Shown here in pieces: positions 15,920 through 26,037 of a stretch of DNA of 33,228 nt. Position 1 is the first letter of the stretch, and each line of letters starts with the position of its first letter. The notes below the pieces were generated by a model, which did not search any database, was not told where the DNA came from, and was given only the letters and a program-made list of their open reading frames with translations. The position numbers and the translations under genes are program-made. Source of the DNA: an uncultured Clostridia bacterium (GTDB lineage: Bacteria; Bacillota; Clostridia; UBA1381); contig CAKSSN010000028.1 of assembly GCA_934489015.1 (NCBI GenBank), forward strand, positions 1 to 33,228, given 5' to 3'.

Positions 15920-17614
15920 TTATATCAATTTAACCTTTTTAAGAAATGCGCAGAGTTTATCGCCTGCCGGCAGCATTTTAATTTCATCATCGGTCATTAT
16001 ATGCATTTTAAACACTGCAATGCAGTATATAACAGCTGCAAAGGCAATTGAAGCTATTGCGGCAGCGGCATTTGAAACCCAGCCGCCCAAAGGGAGCTTT
16101 TGCAAAACGAAATATGCACCGGTATAGACTATAAACGCGGCAGCAGCCATTATAAGACCTGCCGCAACAGGCTTAAACACATATTTTTTCAGGCTCATTT
16201 TAAGGCTGATATTTTTTGAAAGCACCGCAAAGCACACGCTAAACGACACAATCTGACACGCAACCGAGCTTATCGCCGCACCGTATATGTTAATTGAGGT
16301 TTGACGAATAAGCGCAATATTGAGTATAATTTTAACAATGCAGCCGCAAAGCAGTCCCGTCGCCGGAGTAAAAACCTTACCGAGTCCCTGCAAGGAGCCG
16401 GAAATAGTCTGATTAAGCGCCGTGAAAATGAGTGCAACAGCGCTTATCTGCAAAAGGTCATAGCCCATTTTCGCATTCGGGTAAATGATTTTATAAATCG
16501 GCTGTGCAAGAGATATGTAACCGAAAGCGCATGGAAGAATAAGCAGTATTGAAATAAGGAACGAATAGTTTATCTTTCCCGCAGCTTCCTTTTTGTCGCC
16601 CATCGCCAGCGCACCGGAAATTGACGGCACAAGAACGGTTGCGAACGCAATATTAAGTGCAAGCGGCATATTTATAAGAACGTCGCTTTTGCCGAGTATT
16701 CCTGCAAGCCTGATAGCTTCCTTATTGAGCTGCGCGGCTGTAGGGAACAAAATCTCCTTGCCGCCCATCTGCGCCGGTATAGCAGAAGCGAATGCAATTT
16801 CAATTCCTCTTGTAATTGTTGCAGTATCTATAATTCTGTTTACCGCAGTTATTATAGAGCCGAGAGATATAGGAATTGAAATCATAAGAATACTTTTTAT
16901 CATAGCTCCCGTCGGGATTTTTCTGTAAAGAGAAAGATCCGTTTTTCTTAAACTTTCATCTATGCTGCTCTTATTTTTTCTATAGAAAAGCAACAGATAT
17001 AAAAAGCTCAGAACGGTTGCAAGCGAGGTTGCGAAATTTGCCCACGCTGCCATAATTTCGGGCTTTTGACCGACCGCCATAATAACAAGAATAATGGTGA
17101 GAGAGCATTTAAAAATCTGCTCAAGCACCTGAGAGGAGCTCGTTGCCTTCATGTTTTGAAGCCCGGTAAAATAACCCCTTATAACACTCGACACGCAAAC
17201 AAAAAATATCGACGGTGCGAGCGCACGCATTGTATATTCCACTCCGTTTACGCGGACAACGCTGTGTGCTATGAAATCCGCACCGAGATAAAGCGCCGCC
17301 GACGCCGCAAGTCCGACAACGGCAAAAAGCTTAAACGCTGTCTGAAAAACCTTGTGCGCGCCCTTATAATCGCCGAGCACGGCGCGTTCGGAAACCATTT
17401 TGGCAATAGCGTTCGGCACACCGACCGACGAAACGGCAAGCAGCAGCGTGTAAACCTGAAAGCCTGCCGTATAAAATCCGTTTCCCTCATCGCCGAAGCC
17501 CTTTATGTTTGTGATAACCATGCGGTAAACCATGCCGAATATTTTAACAAGAAGCTGAGCCACCAAAATCATGCTCACGTTTTTCATAAACGACTGTTTT
17601 TCTTTATTACCCAT
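15920..17614 (-). CDS. MOP-superfamily flippase, SpoVB/MurJ-like polysaccharide biosynthesis protein
   Basis: The protein (564 residues from the ATG at 17614, which has GGAG 5 nt upstream; an ATG at 17644 would add ten residues) has about 14 membrane segments. The N-terminus SFMKNVSMILVAQLLVKIFGM, the YTAGFQVYTLLLAVSSVGVPNAIAKMVSE loop and the conserved IIYPNAKMGYDLLQISAVALIF region are those of the SpoVB/lipid-flippase branch of the MOP exporters. In Firmicutes these move lipid-linked peptidoglycan or other cell-wall precursors across the membrane; SpoVB acts in spore cortex synthesis, but paralogs act in vegetative cells, so I give no symbol. It follows rpoC with a 172-bp structured gap and ends at the UUCG terminator. 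Confidence 0.88.
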   Translation of the reverse strand: MGNKEKQSFMKNVSMILVAQLLVKIFGMVYRMVITNIKGFGDEGNGFYTAGFQVYTLLLAVSSVGVPNAIAKMVSERAVLGDYKGAHKVFQTAFKLFAVVGLAASAALYLGADFIAHSVVRVNGVEYTMRALAPSIFFVCVSSVIRGYFTGLQNMKATSSSQVLEQIFKCSLTIILVIMAVGQKPEIMAAWANFATSLATVLSFLYLLLFYRKNKSSIDESLRKTDLSLYRKIPTGAMIKSILMISIPISLGSIITAVNRIIDTATITRGIEIAFASAIPAQMGGKEILFPTAAQLNKEAIRLAGILGKSDVLINMPLALNIAFATVLVPSISGALAMGDKKEAAGKINYSFLISILLILPCAFGYISLAQPIYKIIYPNAKMGYDLLQISAVALIFTALNQTISGSLQGLGKVFTPATGLLCGCIVKIILNIALIRQTSINIYGAAISSVACQIVSFSVCFAVLSKNISLKMSLKKYVFKPVAAGLIMAAAAFIVYTGAYFVLQKLPLGGWVSNAAAAIASIAFAAVIYCIAVFKMHIMTDDEIKMLPAGDKLCAFLKKVKLI

Positions 17615-17631
17615 AAAATCTCCATTCCGCC

Positions 17632-17684
17632 GCCCTGCCGGCATAGCTCTTATCGGCAGGGCAAAGCTGATAAGAGATTTTTTT
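17632..17684 (+). terminator. Terminator-like hairpin with an overlapping alternative stem, plus strand
   Basis: Hairpin A: an 11-bp stem with one G-U pair (ctcttatcggc, 17647-17657, with gctgataagag, 17666-17676), loop AGGGCAAA, then A and seven T: a strong intrinsic terminator reading rightward. Hairpin B: gccctgccg (17632-17640) with cggcagggc (17654-17662). They share bases 17647-17662 and exclude each other, as in attenuators. No plus-strand gene precedes it; it lies between the start of the flippase gene and the end of rpoC, both on the minus strand. Confidence 0.5.
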
Positions 17685-17720
17685 AAACAGAATTTTTATT
17701 TTAAACCGAATTACTAAACA

Positions 17721-17751
17721 GAAACGAGCCGGAAAAGCTCCGCCCCGTTTC
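17721..17751 (-). terminator. Possible rpoC terminator
   Basis: On the minus strand an imperfect hairpin (gaaacg...cgtttc outside, with inner GC pairs) followed by TGTTTAGTAATTCGG. It lies 36 bp past the rpoC stop. Stem and U-tract are both imperfect, so read-through into the flippase gene is possible. Confidence 0.4.
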
Positions 17752-17786
17752 ATTCGTTTTACTGTCGGAAAAATTCCGGCAGTTAT

Positions 17787-20700
17787 TTATTTGATTTGAT
17801 CATTAGGCACAACCTGCCCGTCAACCTTAATGTTAATATCCTTGTAAAGCGGCATACCCGTACCTGCCGGGATAAGCTTACCGATAATAACGTTTTCCTT
17901 AAGACCTACAAGCGGATCGACCTTACCCTTAATTGCAGCGTCGGTAAGAACCTTTGTTGTTTCCTGGAACGAAGCTGCCGACAGGAACGAATCCGTAGCA
18001 AGCGAAGCCTTTGTGATACCGAGAAGAACAGGAGAATATGTTGCATACTCACCCTTGAAGCCCTCAGGGATTTCCATATAGTCGTCGCTGTTTATAATCT
18101 CGCCCGTTTCCTCATCAACTTCCGGAGCCGGAGCAACACCGCCGTGCGCTTCAAGATATTCAGCCTGCTTAGCAACAAGTCTGTTTGCTTCTTCAAGCTC
18201 AAATATATCAACAAGAGAGCCGATAAGAAGATTTGTATCTCCCGCTTCCTCAACTCTTACCTTTCTGAGCATCTGTCTTGTTATAACCTCAACGTGCTTA
18301 TCGTTAATATCAACACCCTGCATACGATACGTTCTCTGAACTTCACGCGTGATATAGCGCTCAACCTCATGAGGACCGAGTATACGGAGAATATCGTTCG
18401 GGTTAATTGAACCGGCTGTAAGGCTTGCACCCTTTTCGATCACGTCGCCGTCTTTAACCGTAATGCTTGACGAATACGGAATAAGATATGTTCTTGCTTC
18501 TCCGCTTTCCATATCCGAAACGGTAATTTCGCGCTTTCTCTTTGTTTCCGAAACGCTGACCGTTCCTCCGATTTCCGATATAATAGCAACACCCTTAGGA
18601 CGTCTTGCTTCAAAAAGCTCCTCGACACGCGGAAGACCCTGCGTAATATCGCTTCCGGAAGCAACACCGCCGGCGTGGAAGTTACGCATTGTAAGCTGAG
18701 TACCCGGCTCACCTATTGACTGAGCGGCGATTATGCCGACAGCCTCGCCGACATTAACAAGCTCACCTGTTGCAAGGTTATTTCCGTAGCACTTAGCGCA
18801 AACGCCGTTTTTACATTCGCAGGTAAGAACGCTGCGCATATCAACGCTTGTAATTCCTGCCGCAACAATTGCGTCGGCCTCATCCTCCGTTATGATAGAG
18901 TCGGCAGCAACAATCAACTTGCCCGTTTCCGGATTTACAACATCAAATTTAGCCGTTCTGCCTATAATTCTGTCCTTAAGCGGCTCGATAACCTCGTTAC
19001 CGTCCATTATAGCCGTAACGGTTTCGTATCTGTCAGTTCCGCAGTCGTCCTCGCGAACAATAACATCCTGAGATACGTCAACAAGACGTCTTGTAAGGTA
19101 ACCCGAATCGGCAGTTCTCAGAGCCGTATCGGTAAGACCCTTACGAGCACCGTGAGATGAAATGAAGTATTCGAGAACATTAAGACCCTCTCGGAAGTTT
19201 GCACGGATAGGAATTTCAACCGTACGTCCCTGAGTATCAGCCATAAGTCCACGCATTGCTGCAAGCTGTCTTATCTGGTTTACGCTACCACGTGCACCGG
19301 AATCCGCCATCATGAATATCGGGTTAAACTTGCCGAGATTATCCATCATTGCTTCCGTTACCTTTGCCGAAGCGTCCGCCCAAATCTTGATAACAGCGTT
19401 GTAACGCTCATCGTTTGTGAGGAAGCCTCGTCTGTACTGCTTAAGAACCTTTTCAACATCGCTGTCTGCCTGACGAAGAATTGACTTCTTCTCCTCCGGC
19501 ACCTCAATGTCGGAAACGGCAACCGTAAGCGCACTTCTTGTAGAATACTGATAGCCTGTAGCCTTGATTTTATCGAGAACCTCAGCGGTTTTTGTAAGTC
19601 CGCATACGCGTATGCATTTATCTATAATCTGTCCGAGCTGCTTTTTCTTAACTATAAACGCAATTTCATAGTCAAGGAAAGTTTCGGGGTTTGTTCTGTC
19701 AACAAAGCCGATATTCTGCGGAATATTTGCGTTAAATATAACTCTTCCGACGGTTGTATCAACAAGCTTTGTATACTTTCTGCCGTCAAGCACGCCTGTT
19801 TTTCTTATTTTAACCGGTGCATGAAGCTGAACAACATCGTTTCTGTATGCCATCATAGCCTCATCATCGTTATAGAATACCATTCCGGCACCCTTTTCGT
19901 CCTCTTTTATGATTGTAAGATAATAGCTTCCCAAAATCATATCCTGAGTCGGAACGGTAACAGGATTACCGTCCTGCGGCTTCAAAAGGTTATTTGCCGA
20001 AAGCATCAAAAATCTTGCTTCCGACTGTGCCTCCGGTGAAAGCGGCACATGGACAGCCATCTGGTCACCGTCAAAGTCGGCGTTATATGCGGTACAAACA
20101 AGCGGATGAAGCTTAAGCGCACGACCCTCAACCAATACCGGCTCAAATGCCTGAATACCGAGTCTGTGAAGCGTCGGGGCACGGTTTAAGAGAACGGGGT
20201 GCTCCTTAATAACATCCTCAAGCACATCCCAAACCTCTGCACTGCCGCGCTCTACCATACGCTTTGAGCTCTTTATATTAAACGCAAGCTTTCTTGCAAC
20301 AAGCTCTTTCATAACAAAAGGCTTGAAAAGCTCTATAGCCATCTCTTTCGGGAGACCGCACTGATATATTTTAAGCTCCGGACCTACAACGATAACTGAA
20401 CGACCCGAATAGTCAACACGCTTACCGAGAAGGTTCTGACGGAAACGTCCCTGCTTACCTTTAAGAAGGTCTGAAAGCGATTTTAAAGGACGATTACCCG
20501 GACCTGTTATAACTCTGCCGCGTCTGCCGTTATTTATAAGTGCATCAACAGCCTCCTGAAGCATACGCTTTTCGTTTCTTATAATAATGTTCGGAGCGCC
20601 GAGCTCAAGAAGTCTGTTAAGTCTGTTATTTCTGTTAATTACACGTCTGTAAAGGTCGTTAAGGTCACTTGTGGCAAAGCGTCCGCCGTCAAGCTGAACC

Positions 20701-21425
20701 ATAGGACGAAGCTCCGGCGGAATAACCGGAACAACGGTCATAATCATCCATTCGGGACGGTTTCCCGAAATTCTGAACGCTTCAACAACCTCAAGTCTTT
20801 TAATAACCTTTGCTTTTTTCTGACCCGGTGCAAGCTCGTCGAGCTCTTCCTTAAGCTCTGACGCAAGCTCTTCAAGGTCTATTTTCTTAAGAAGCTCCAA
20901 AACAGCCTCCGCGCCCATTCCGGCTTTAAACGCATCGCCGTACTTTTCGCGCGCGGATGTGTATTCGCTCTCTGAAAGAACCTGATTTTCGTTAAGGTCG
21001 CTGTCGCCCTTATCCGTTACTATATAGGCTGCAAAATAAAGCACCTTTTCAAGCTGACGCGGCGAAAGGTCCAATATAAGACCCATTGCCGACGGCACGC
21101 CCTTGAAATACCATATATGAGATACAGGTGTTGCAAGCTCAATGTGACCCATACGTTCACGTCTTACCTTTGCCTTTGTAACCTCAACTCCGCAGCGATC
21201 GCACACTACGCCCTTATATCTGATTTTTTTATATTTTCCGCAATGACATTCCCAATCCTTTGTCGGCCCGAAAATCTTCTCGCAGAACAAGCCGTCACGC
21301 TCCGGCTTAAGCGTTCTGTAGTTTATGGTTTCGGGCTTCTTAACCTCACCGTGTGACCATTCACGAATTTTTTCGGGAGAGGCAAGACCGATTTTTATTG
21401 CTTCAAAGCTGTTAAATTCTAACAT
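17787..21425 (-). CDS. rpoC: DNA-directed RNA polymerase subunit beta'
   Basis: This is the largest subunit of RNA polymerase. The 1212 residues include the N-terminal zinc site C60/C62/C75/C78, the catalytic NADFDGD at residues 448-454 whose three aspartates hold the active-site Mg, the bridge-helix/trigger-loop region (MADSGARGSVNQIRQLAAMRG) and the second zinc site (CECKNGVCAKCYGNN). The C-terminal KGKVDPLVGLKENVIIGKLIPAGTG segment is complete. Length fits Firmicutes beta' (about 1200) with no large lineage insert. It follows rpoB with only 48 bp between, so it is cotranscribed from the promoter at 25850-25878. Nothing is odd inside the gene. Confidence 0.99.
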   Translation of the reverse strand: MLEFNSFEAIKIGLASPEKIREWSHGEVKKPETINYRTLKPERDGLFCEKIFGPTKDWECHCGKYKKIRYKGVVCDRCGVEVTKAKVRRERMGHIELATPVSHIWYFKGVPSAMGLILDLSPRQLEKVLYFAAYIVTDKGDSDLNENQVLSESEYTSAREKYGDAFKAGMGAEAVLELLKKIDLEELASELKEELDELAPGQKKAKVIKRLEVVEAFRISGNRPEWMIMTVVPVIPPELRPMVQLDGGRFATSDLNDLYRRVINRNNRLNRLLELGAPNIIIRNEKRMLQEAVDALINNGRRGRVITGPGNRPLKSLSDLLKGKQGRFRQNLLGKRVDYSGRSVIVVGPELKIYQCGLPKEMAIELFKPFVMKELVARKLAFNIKSSKRMVERGSAEVWDVLEDVIKEHPVLLNRAPTLHRLGIQAFEPVLVEGRALKLHPLVCTAYNADFDGDQMAVHVPLSPEAQSEARFLMLSANNLLKPQDGNPVTVPTQDMILGSYYLTIIKEDEKGAGMVFYNDDEAMMAYRNDVVQLHAPVKIRKTGVLDGRKYTKLVDTTVGRVIFNANIPQNIGFVDRTNPETFLDYEIAFIVKKKQLGQIIDKCIRVCGLTKTAEVLDKIKATGYQYSTRSALTVAVSDIEVPEEKKSILRQADSDVEKVLKQYRRGFLTNDERYNAVIKIWADASAKVTEAMMDNLGKFNPIFMMADSGARGSVNQIRQLAAMRGLMADTQGRTVEIPIRANFREGLNVLEYFISSHGARKGLTDTALRTADSGYLTRRLVDVSQDVIVREDDCGTDRYETVTAIMDGNEVIEPLKDRIIGRTAKFDVVNPETGKLIVAADSIITEDEADAIVAAGITSVDMRSVLTCECKNGVCAKCYGNNLATGELVNVGEAVGIIAAQSIGEPGTQLTMRNFHAGGVASGSDITQGLPRVEELFEARRPKGVAIISEIGGTVSVSETKRKREITVSDMESGEARTYLIPYSSSITVKDGDVIEKGASLTAGSINPNDILRILGPHEVERYITREVQRTYRMQGVDINDKHVEVITRQMLRKVRVEEAGDTNLLIGSLVDIFELEEANRLVAKQAEYLEAHGGVAPAPEVDEETGEIINSDDYMEIPEGFKGEYATYSPVLLGITKASLATDSFLSAASFQETTKVLTDAAIKGKVDPLVGLKENVIIGKLIPAGTGMPLYKDINIKVDGQVVPNDQIK

Positions 21426-21473
21426 TTATTAACCTCCGTTTGAATTTGTATTTATTCCGCAATTACTTTTTAA

Positions 21474-24400
21474 TCAATCATCGAATGAGTCATCGTCATC
21501 ACTGTCAGAAAAATCATTTCCAAGCTCTTTGTAATACGTATCGAAATCATCAACATCGTCATCGTCCGAATTGCCGTCGTCATCAAGCTCATCAAGCTCG
21601 TCGAGCTCGCTGTACTCGTCATAGTCGGCAATCATTCCGGCGTCGGCCGCATTTTCGTCCGTCAGCTGATTGTTCACGCCGTCGGCGTCCTCCATAACGT
21701 CGGAATATTTATCTCTCTGATAATCATCATCTTCATCATTGATTTCGTCAATATTAATTTCGCCGCCGTCCTTGTTGAGTATACGAATATCAAGAGCAAG
21801 CGACTGAAGCTCCTTAACAAGCACCTTAAACGACTCCGGAATACCCGATTTCGGAATGTTTTCGCCCTTAACAATTGCCTCATATGTCTTAACACGGCCG
21901 ACAATATCGTCCGACTTAACTGTAAGAATTTCCTGGAGAGTATAAGCTGCGCCGTATGCTTCAAGCGCCCAAACCTCCATCTCACCGAAACGCTGACCGC
22001 CGAACTGAGCCTTACCGCCGAGCGGCTGCTGAGTAACGAGCGAATACGGGCCTGTCGAACGCGCATGGATTTTATCGTCAACCAAGTGGTCGAGCTTGAG
22101 GTAATGCATTACGCCGACTGTTACGGCATTGTCGAACTTATCACCCGTTCTGCCGTCGTAAACAACCGACTTAAAGTCTTTTCTAAGTCCCGCAATCATG
22201 AACGCGTCAAGAATATCATCGTCCTCCGCACCGTCAAATACAGGCGTTGCAAGTTTCAGGAAGTTGCCCGGAGCAACTTTTTTCCTCGCGTCTATGATAG
22301 CGTTTTTATAATCTATCGAATAATCTATAATTTCCTCTATAGCCTTTGTTACCTCTGCAGAAATCGGCGGAACCGAAGAAACAGCTTTCATCATAGCTTC
22401 CTTTGAAACATCGCTTCTGTCCATATCCGTAAGCGCACGGCTTACAGCCTTCAGATATTCGTCATCTGCACCGAGCTCCTCATTTGAATGAAGCGCTTCA
22501 ACGCGGTTTGCGGCAACTCTCGGAGTATTTTTCTCAATATCCTCCGGCTCCATAAAGCTGAGCGTTCTGTAAGCATAGCCCAAGTGCATCTCAAGCACCT
22601 GACCTATATTCATACGTGAAGGCACACCGAGCGGATTGAGCACAATCTGAAGCGGAGTACCGTCCTCAAGGAAAGGCATATCCTCTCTTGGAAGAACTCT
22701 TGAAACGACACCCTTGTTTCCATGACGGCCTGCCATCTTATCGCCGACAGAGATTTTTCTCTTCTGCGCAATATAGCATCTTACAACCTTGTTTACACCC
22801 GGGCTGAGCTCGTCGCCGTTTTCTCTGAGGAATACCTTAACGTCAACGATTATACCGTTTTCACCGTGCGGAACACGAAGTGACGTATCTCTTACCTCTC
22901 TTGCCTTTTCGCCGAATATCGCACGGAGCAGTCTTTCCTCTGCCGTAAGCTCAGTTTCGCCCTTAGGCGTTACCTTACCGACAAGTATATCTCCTGCACG
23001 CACCTCTGCGCCTATTCTGATTATACCGTCCTCGTTAAGATCTCTGAGCGCATCCTCCGAAACGTTTGGAATATCACGTGTGATTTCCTCAGGTCCGAGC
23101 TTTGTATCTCTCGATTCGCACTCATATTCTTCTATATGAACGGATGTGAACACATCGTATTTTACAAGCTCCTCGCTGATTAATACAGCGTCCTCGTAGT
23201 TATAGCCTTCCCAAGTCATAAAGCCTATGAGAATATTTTTACCGAGCGCAAGCTCACCCTTTGACATAGCCGGACCGTCTGCGATAATCTGCGATTTTTC
23301 AACGCGTTCGCCGACCTTTACAATAGGTCTGTGATTTATGCAGGTGCTCTGGTTTGAACGAACAAATTTTGTAAGCTTGTGTGAATGAGCCGTGCCGCTG
23401 TCGCCGCGAATCACAATTCTGGTTGCGTCAACCTTTTCAACAACACCGCCCTCACGTGCCAGAATTGCCGAGCCCGAATCCTGAGCAACCTTATGCTCAA
23501 TTCCCGTACCTACAATCGGCGAATCGGTTGTAAGAAGCGGAACAGCCTGACACTGCATGTTAGAGCCCATCAACGCACGGTTAGCGTCATCGTTTTCAAG
23601 GAACGGAATACAAGCCGTAACAACCGAAACAAGCTGACGCGGCGATACGTCCATGTAATCTATCTTAGAGGCAGGAACCTCGATTATTTCATCACGGTAA
23701 CGCGCCGAAACACGGTTATCTATAAATTTGTTATTTTCATCAAGCGGCTCGTTAGCCTGCGCAATTATATACTCATCCTCAATATCTGCGGTCATGTATA
23801 CAATCTCGTCGGTTACGCTGCCTGTTTCCTTATCAACTCTTCTGTACGGAGCTTCAACAAAGCCGTACTGATTAACGCGTGAGAAGGTTGCAAGTGATGT
23901 GATAAGACCGATGTTAGGACCTTCAGGAGTTTCTATAGGACACATTCTGCCGTAATGAGAATAGTGAACGTCACGCACTTCAAAGCCTGCGCGCTCTCTT
24001 GAAAGACCGCCCGGACCGAGTGCGGATATTCTTCTCTTATGACGCAACTCTGCAAGAGGGTTCGGCTGATCCATGAACTGCGAAAGCTGTGAAGAGCCGA
24101 AAAACTCGTTTATTGCCGCAATTATCGGACGTATATTTATAAGAAGCTGCGGAGTTATAATTTCAAGGTCCTGAGTTGACATTCTTTCGCGAACAACTCT
24201 TTCCATTCTTGAAAGGCCTATTCTGAACTGGTTTTGAAGCAGCTCGCCTACGCTTCTGAGTCTTCTGTTTCCGAGATGGTCAATATCGTCAACCGTACCC
24301 ACGCCGTTTGCAAGATTAAACACATAGTTTACGGAAGCGAACACGTCGTCTCTTACAATATGCTTCGGATAAAGCTTCGCCATGTTTGCCGAAATAAGTC

Positions 24401-25658
24401 TTACCGTTTCTTCGGCTTCGTTTGAAGCTTCGCCGTTTTTAACATTTTCGCTCGCTTCGTCCAATACAGCTTTAAGAGCCTTTCTTGACACCTTAAAGGA
24501 ATATAAATCCTTTTCGCTGTGACAGTTGTCAACGTCAAACGCGCTGTCGTGGTCTGCTCTTTCGGGGTTTATGAGGTTAATTACGTCCTCGCTTACGTAT
24601 TCCGTAAGGTAAACCATGTCATTTGAGAAAACCTTAACCTCTTTTTCCTCAACGTTCAGATAAACGGTATTGACGCCGGCTCTTTCTATAGCCATCGCCA
24701 AATCCTTTGACAAAACGTCGCCGGCAGAAGCGATAATCTCGCCGTTTCTCGGATCGACAGCATCGCGCGAAAGCTGCTTTCCTCTTATTCTGCTGTACAA
24801 ATCAAGCTTTATGTTATATTTAAATCTTCCGACTTTTGCAAGGTCATATCTTCTCGGATCAAAAAGCATATTGAATATGAGCGACTCTGCGTTTTCAACG
24901 TTAAGCGGCTCACCCGGACGAAGTCTTTTGTAAATTTCAAGCAAAGCTTCGTCGCGGTTATCAATCTTGTCCTTTTCAAATGTAGCGGTAAGCTTCGGAT
25001 CCTCTCCGAACATTTCTATAATAGAGGAGTCCTTTTCAAGCGCGTGCGGATTATCGTCCGTGCCGAGCGCTCTTAAAAGCACCGTCATAGGTACCTTTCT
25101 TGTACGGTCAATACGAACGCTGAACACATCGTTTGAATCCGTTTCATATTCAAGCCATGCGCCTCTGTACGGAATAACTGTTGACTGATAAAGCGGCTTA
25201 CCCGATTTATCTCTGTCAAAGGCATAATATACACCCGGTGAACGAACAAGCTGACTTACAATAACACGCTCTGCGCCGTTTATAATAAACGTACCCTGCT
25301 CTGTCATAAGCGGAAAATCACCCATGAAGATTTCCTGCTCCTTAACCTCGCCTGTTTCATTATTAATGAGTCTTACGGTAACCTTAAGAGGAGCTGCATA
25401 TTTTGCGTCGCGCTCCTTACACTCATCAACGGAATATTTCGGATTGTAGTCAAGAGTGTATTTGTCAAACTCAAGAGAAAGATTTCCGGAATGGTCTGTT
25501 ATGGGAGAAATGTCCTCAAACACTTCCTTAAGACCCTCTTCAAGAAACCACTTGTACGAATCCTTCTGCACCTCAATCAGATTAGGCATTGGCAATGCCT
25601 CTTTAATTTTTGAATAACTCAGACGGGTATTTTTACCTGCTGTTACCTGATGCACCAT
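21474..25658 (-). CDS. rpoB: DNA-directed RNA polymerase subunit beta, with a 100-residue acidic tail
   Basis: This subunit forms half of the polymerase active cleft. The rifampicin pocket is visible: GSSQLSQFMDQPNPLAELRH starts at G521 (E. coli 507), and the residues matching E. coli Q513, D516, N519, H526, S531 and L533 are all the sensitive form, so rifampicin sensitivity is predicted. At 1394 residues it is longer than Bacillus beta (about 1190), owing to an insert in the lobe region (about residues 290-440) and a last 100 residues with 44 Asp/Glu and only 4 Lys/Arg. Start MVHQVTAGKNTRLSYSKIKE at 25658. It is the first gene of rpoBC; rplJ-rplL do not precede it. Confidence 0.98.
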   Translation of the reverse strand: MVHQVTAGKNTRLSYSKIKEALPMPNLIEVQKDSYKWFLEEGLKEVFEDISPITDHSGNLSLEFDKYTLDYNPKYSVDECKERDAKYAAPLKVTVRLINNETGEVKEQEIFMGDFPLMTEQGTFIINGAERVIVSQLVRSPGVYYAFDRDKSGKPLYQSTVIPYRGAWLEYETDSNDVFSVRIDRTRKVPMTVLLRALGTDDNPHALEKDSSIIEMFGEDPKLTATFEKDKIDNRDEALLEIYKRLRPGEPLNVENAESLIFNMLFDPRRYDLAKVGRFKYNIKLDLYSRIRGKQLSRDAVDPRNGEIIASAGDVLSKDLAMAIERAGVNTVYLNVEEKEVKVFSNDMVYLTEYVSEDVINLINPERADHDSAFDVDNCHSEKDLYSFKVSRKALKAVLDEASENVKNGEASNEAEETVRLISANMAKLYPKHIVRDDVFASVNYVFNLANGVGTVDDIDHLGNRRLRSVGELLQNQFRIGLSRMERVVRERMSTQDLEIITPQLLINIRPIIAAINEFFGSSQLSQFMDQPNPLAELRHKRRISALGPGGLSRERAGFEVRDVHYSHYGRMCPIETPEGPNIGLITSLATFSRVNQYGFVEAPYRRVDKETGSVTDEIVYMTADIEDEYIIAQANEPLDENNKFIDNRVSARYRDEIIEVPASKIDYMDVSPRQLVSVVTACIPFLENDDANRALMGSNMQCQAVPLLTTDSPIVGTGIEHKVAQDSGSAILAREGGVVEKVDATRIVIRGDSGTAHSHKLTKFVRSNQSTCINHRPIVKVGERVEKSQIIADGPAMSKGELALGKNILIGFMTWEGYNYEDAVLISEELVKYDVFTSVHIEEYECESRDTKLGPEEITRDIPNVSEDALRDLNEDGIIRIGAEVRAGDILVGKVTPKGETELTAEERLLRAIFGEKAREVRDTSLRVPHGENGIIVDVKVFLRENGDELSPGVNKVVRCYIAQKRKISVGDKMAGRHGNKGVVSRVLPREDMPFLEDGTPLQIVLNPLGVPSRMNIGQVLEMHLGYAYRTLSFMEPEDIEKNTPRVAANRVEALHSNEELGADDEYLKAVSRALTDMDRSDVSKEAMMKAVSSVPPISAEVTKAIEEIIDYSIDYKNAIIDARKKVAPGNFLKLATPVFDGAEDDDILDAFMIAGLRKDFKSVVYDGRTGDKFDNAVTVGVMHYLKLDHLVDDKIHARSTGPYSLVTQQPLGGKAQFGGQRFGEMEVWALEAYGAAYTLQEILTVKSDDIVGRVKTYEAIVKGENIPKSGIPESFKVLVKELQSLALDIRILNKDGGEINIDEINDEDDDYQRDKYSDVMEDADGVNNQLTDENAADAGMIADYDEYSELDELDELDDDGNSDDDDVDDFDTYYKELGNDFSDSDDDDSFDD

Positions 25659-26037
25659 TAAATTATCACCTCAAAAAAATTTTAATTCTCCGCCGGAAAG
25701 CACCTGCATTTCAGCCCCTCGCACTTTGCTGCACAAAGCTAAAAATACATTGTTATTCGCGGCATAAAGCCGATTTACCTCCGATAATACGACAAGCCTA
25801 TCAGCTCTCAGCCGCTAAATCAGGCATTCTATCCTATTATACATTTTCTATTATATATCAAATCTATAAAAAAGTCAAGATTGTTTTTGACGAATATACA
25901 AGCTTTTTTTACCATTTCTTTATGCATTTTGACATATAAAAAAACGCCGTAAGGCGCTGAATAAATTTATATTGATAATAAATCCGGTGACTGTAAAATT
26001 CAAGAAAAACTATTAAATATTATTGTATCAGATAAAA
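25659..26037. other. Leader and promoter region of rpoBC
   Basis: The 379-bp gap holds the rpoB promoter (25850-25878) and so an untranslated leader of about 185 nt. Near 25945-25956 a 4-bp CGCC-GTAA-GGCG stem is followed on the minus strand by seven T, a possible weak terminator for the response-regulator gene. I could not recognise an L10-type leader or other known riboregulator here. Confidence 0.55.
25850..25878 (-). promoter_or_regulatory. Predicted sigma-A promoter of rpoBC
   Basis: On the minus strand: TTGACT (25873-25878), a 17-nt spacer, TATAAT (25850-25855). Its presence fits rpoBC being transcribed independently of ribosomal protein genes. Confidence 0.8.

Noticed and set aside
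24060..24120. Possible rifampicin-resistance substitution (Pro at the place of E. coli N518)
   Set aside because: The direct drug-contact positions (Q513, D516, H526, S531 equivalents) are the sensitive type, and this position varies naturally in Firmicutes.
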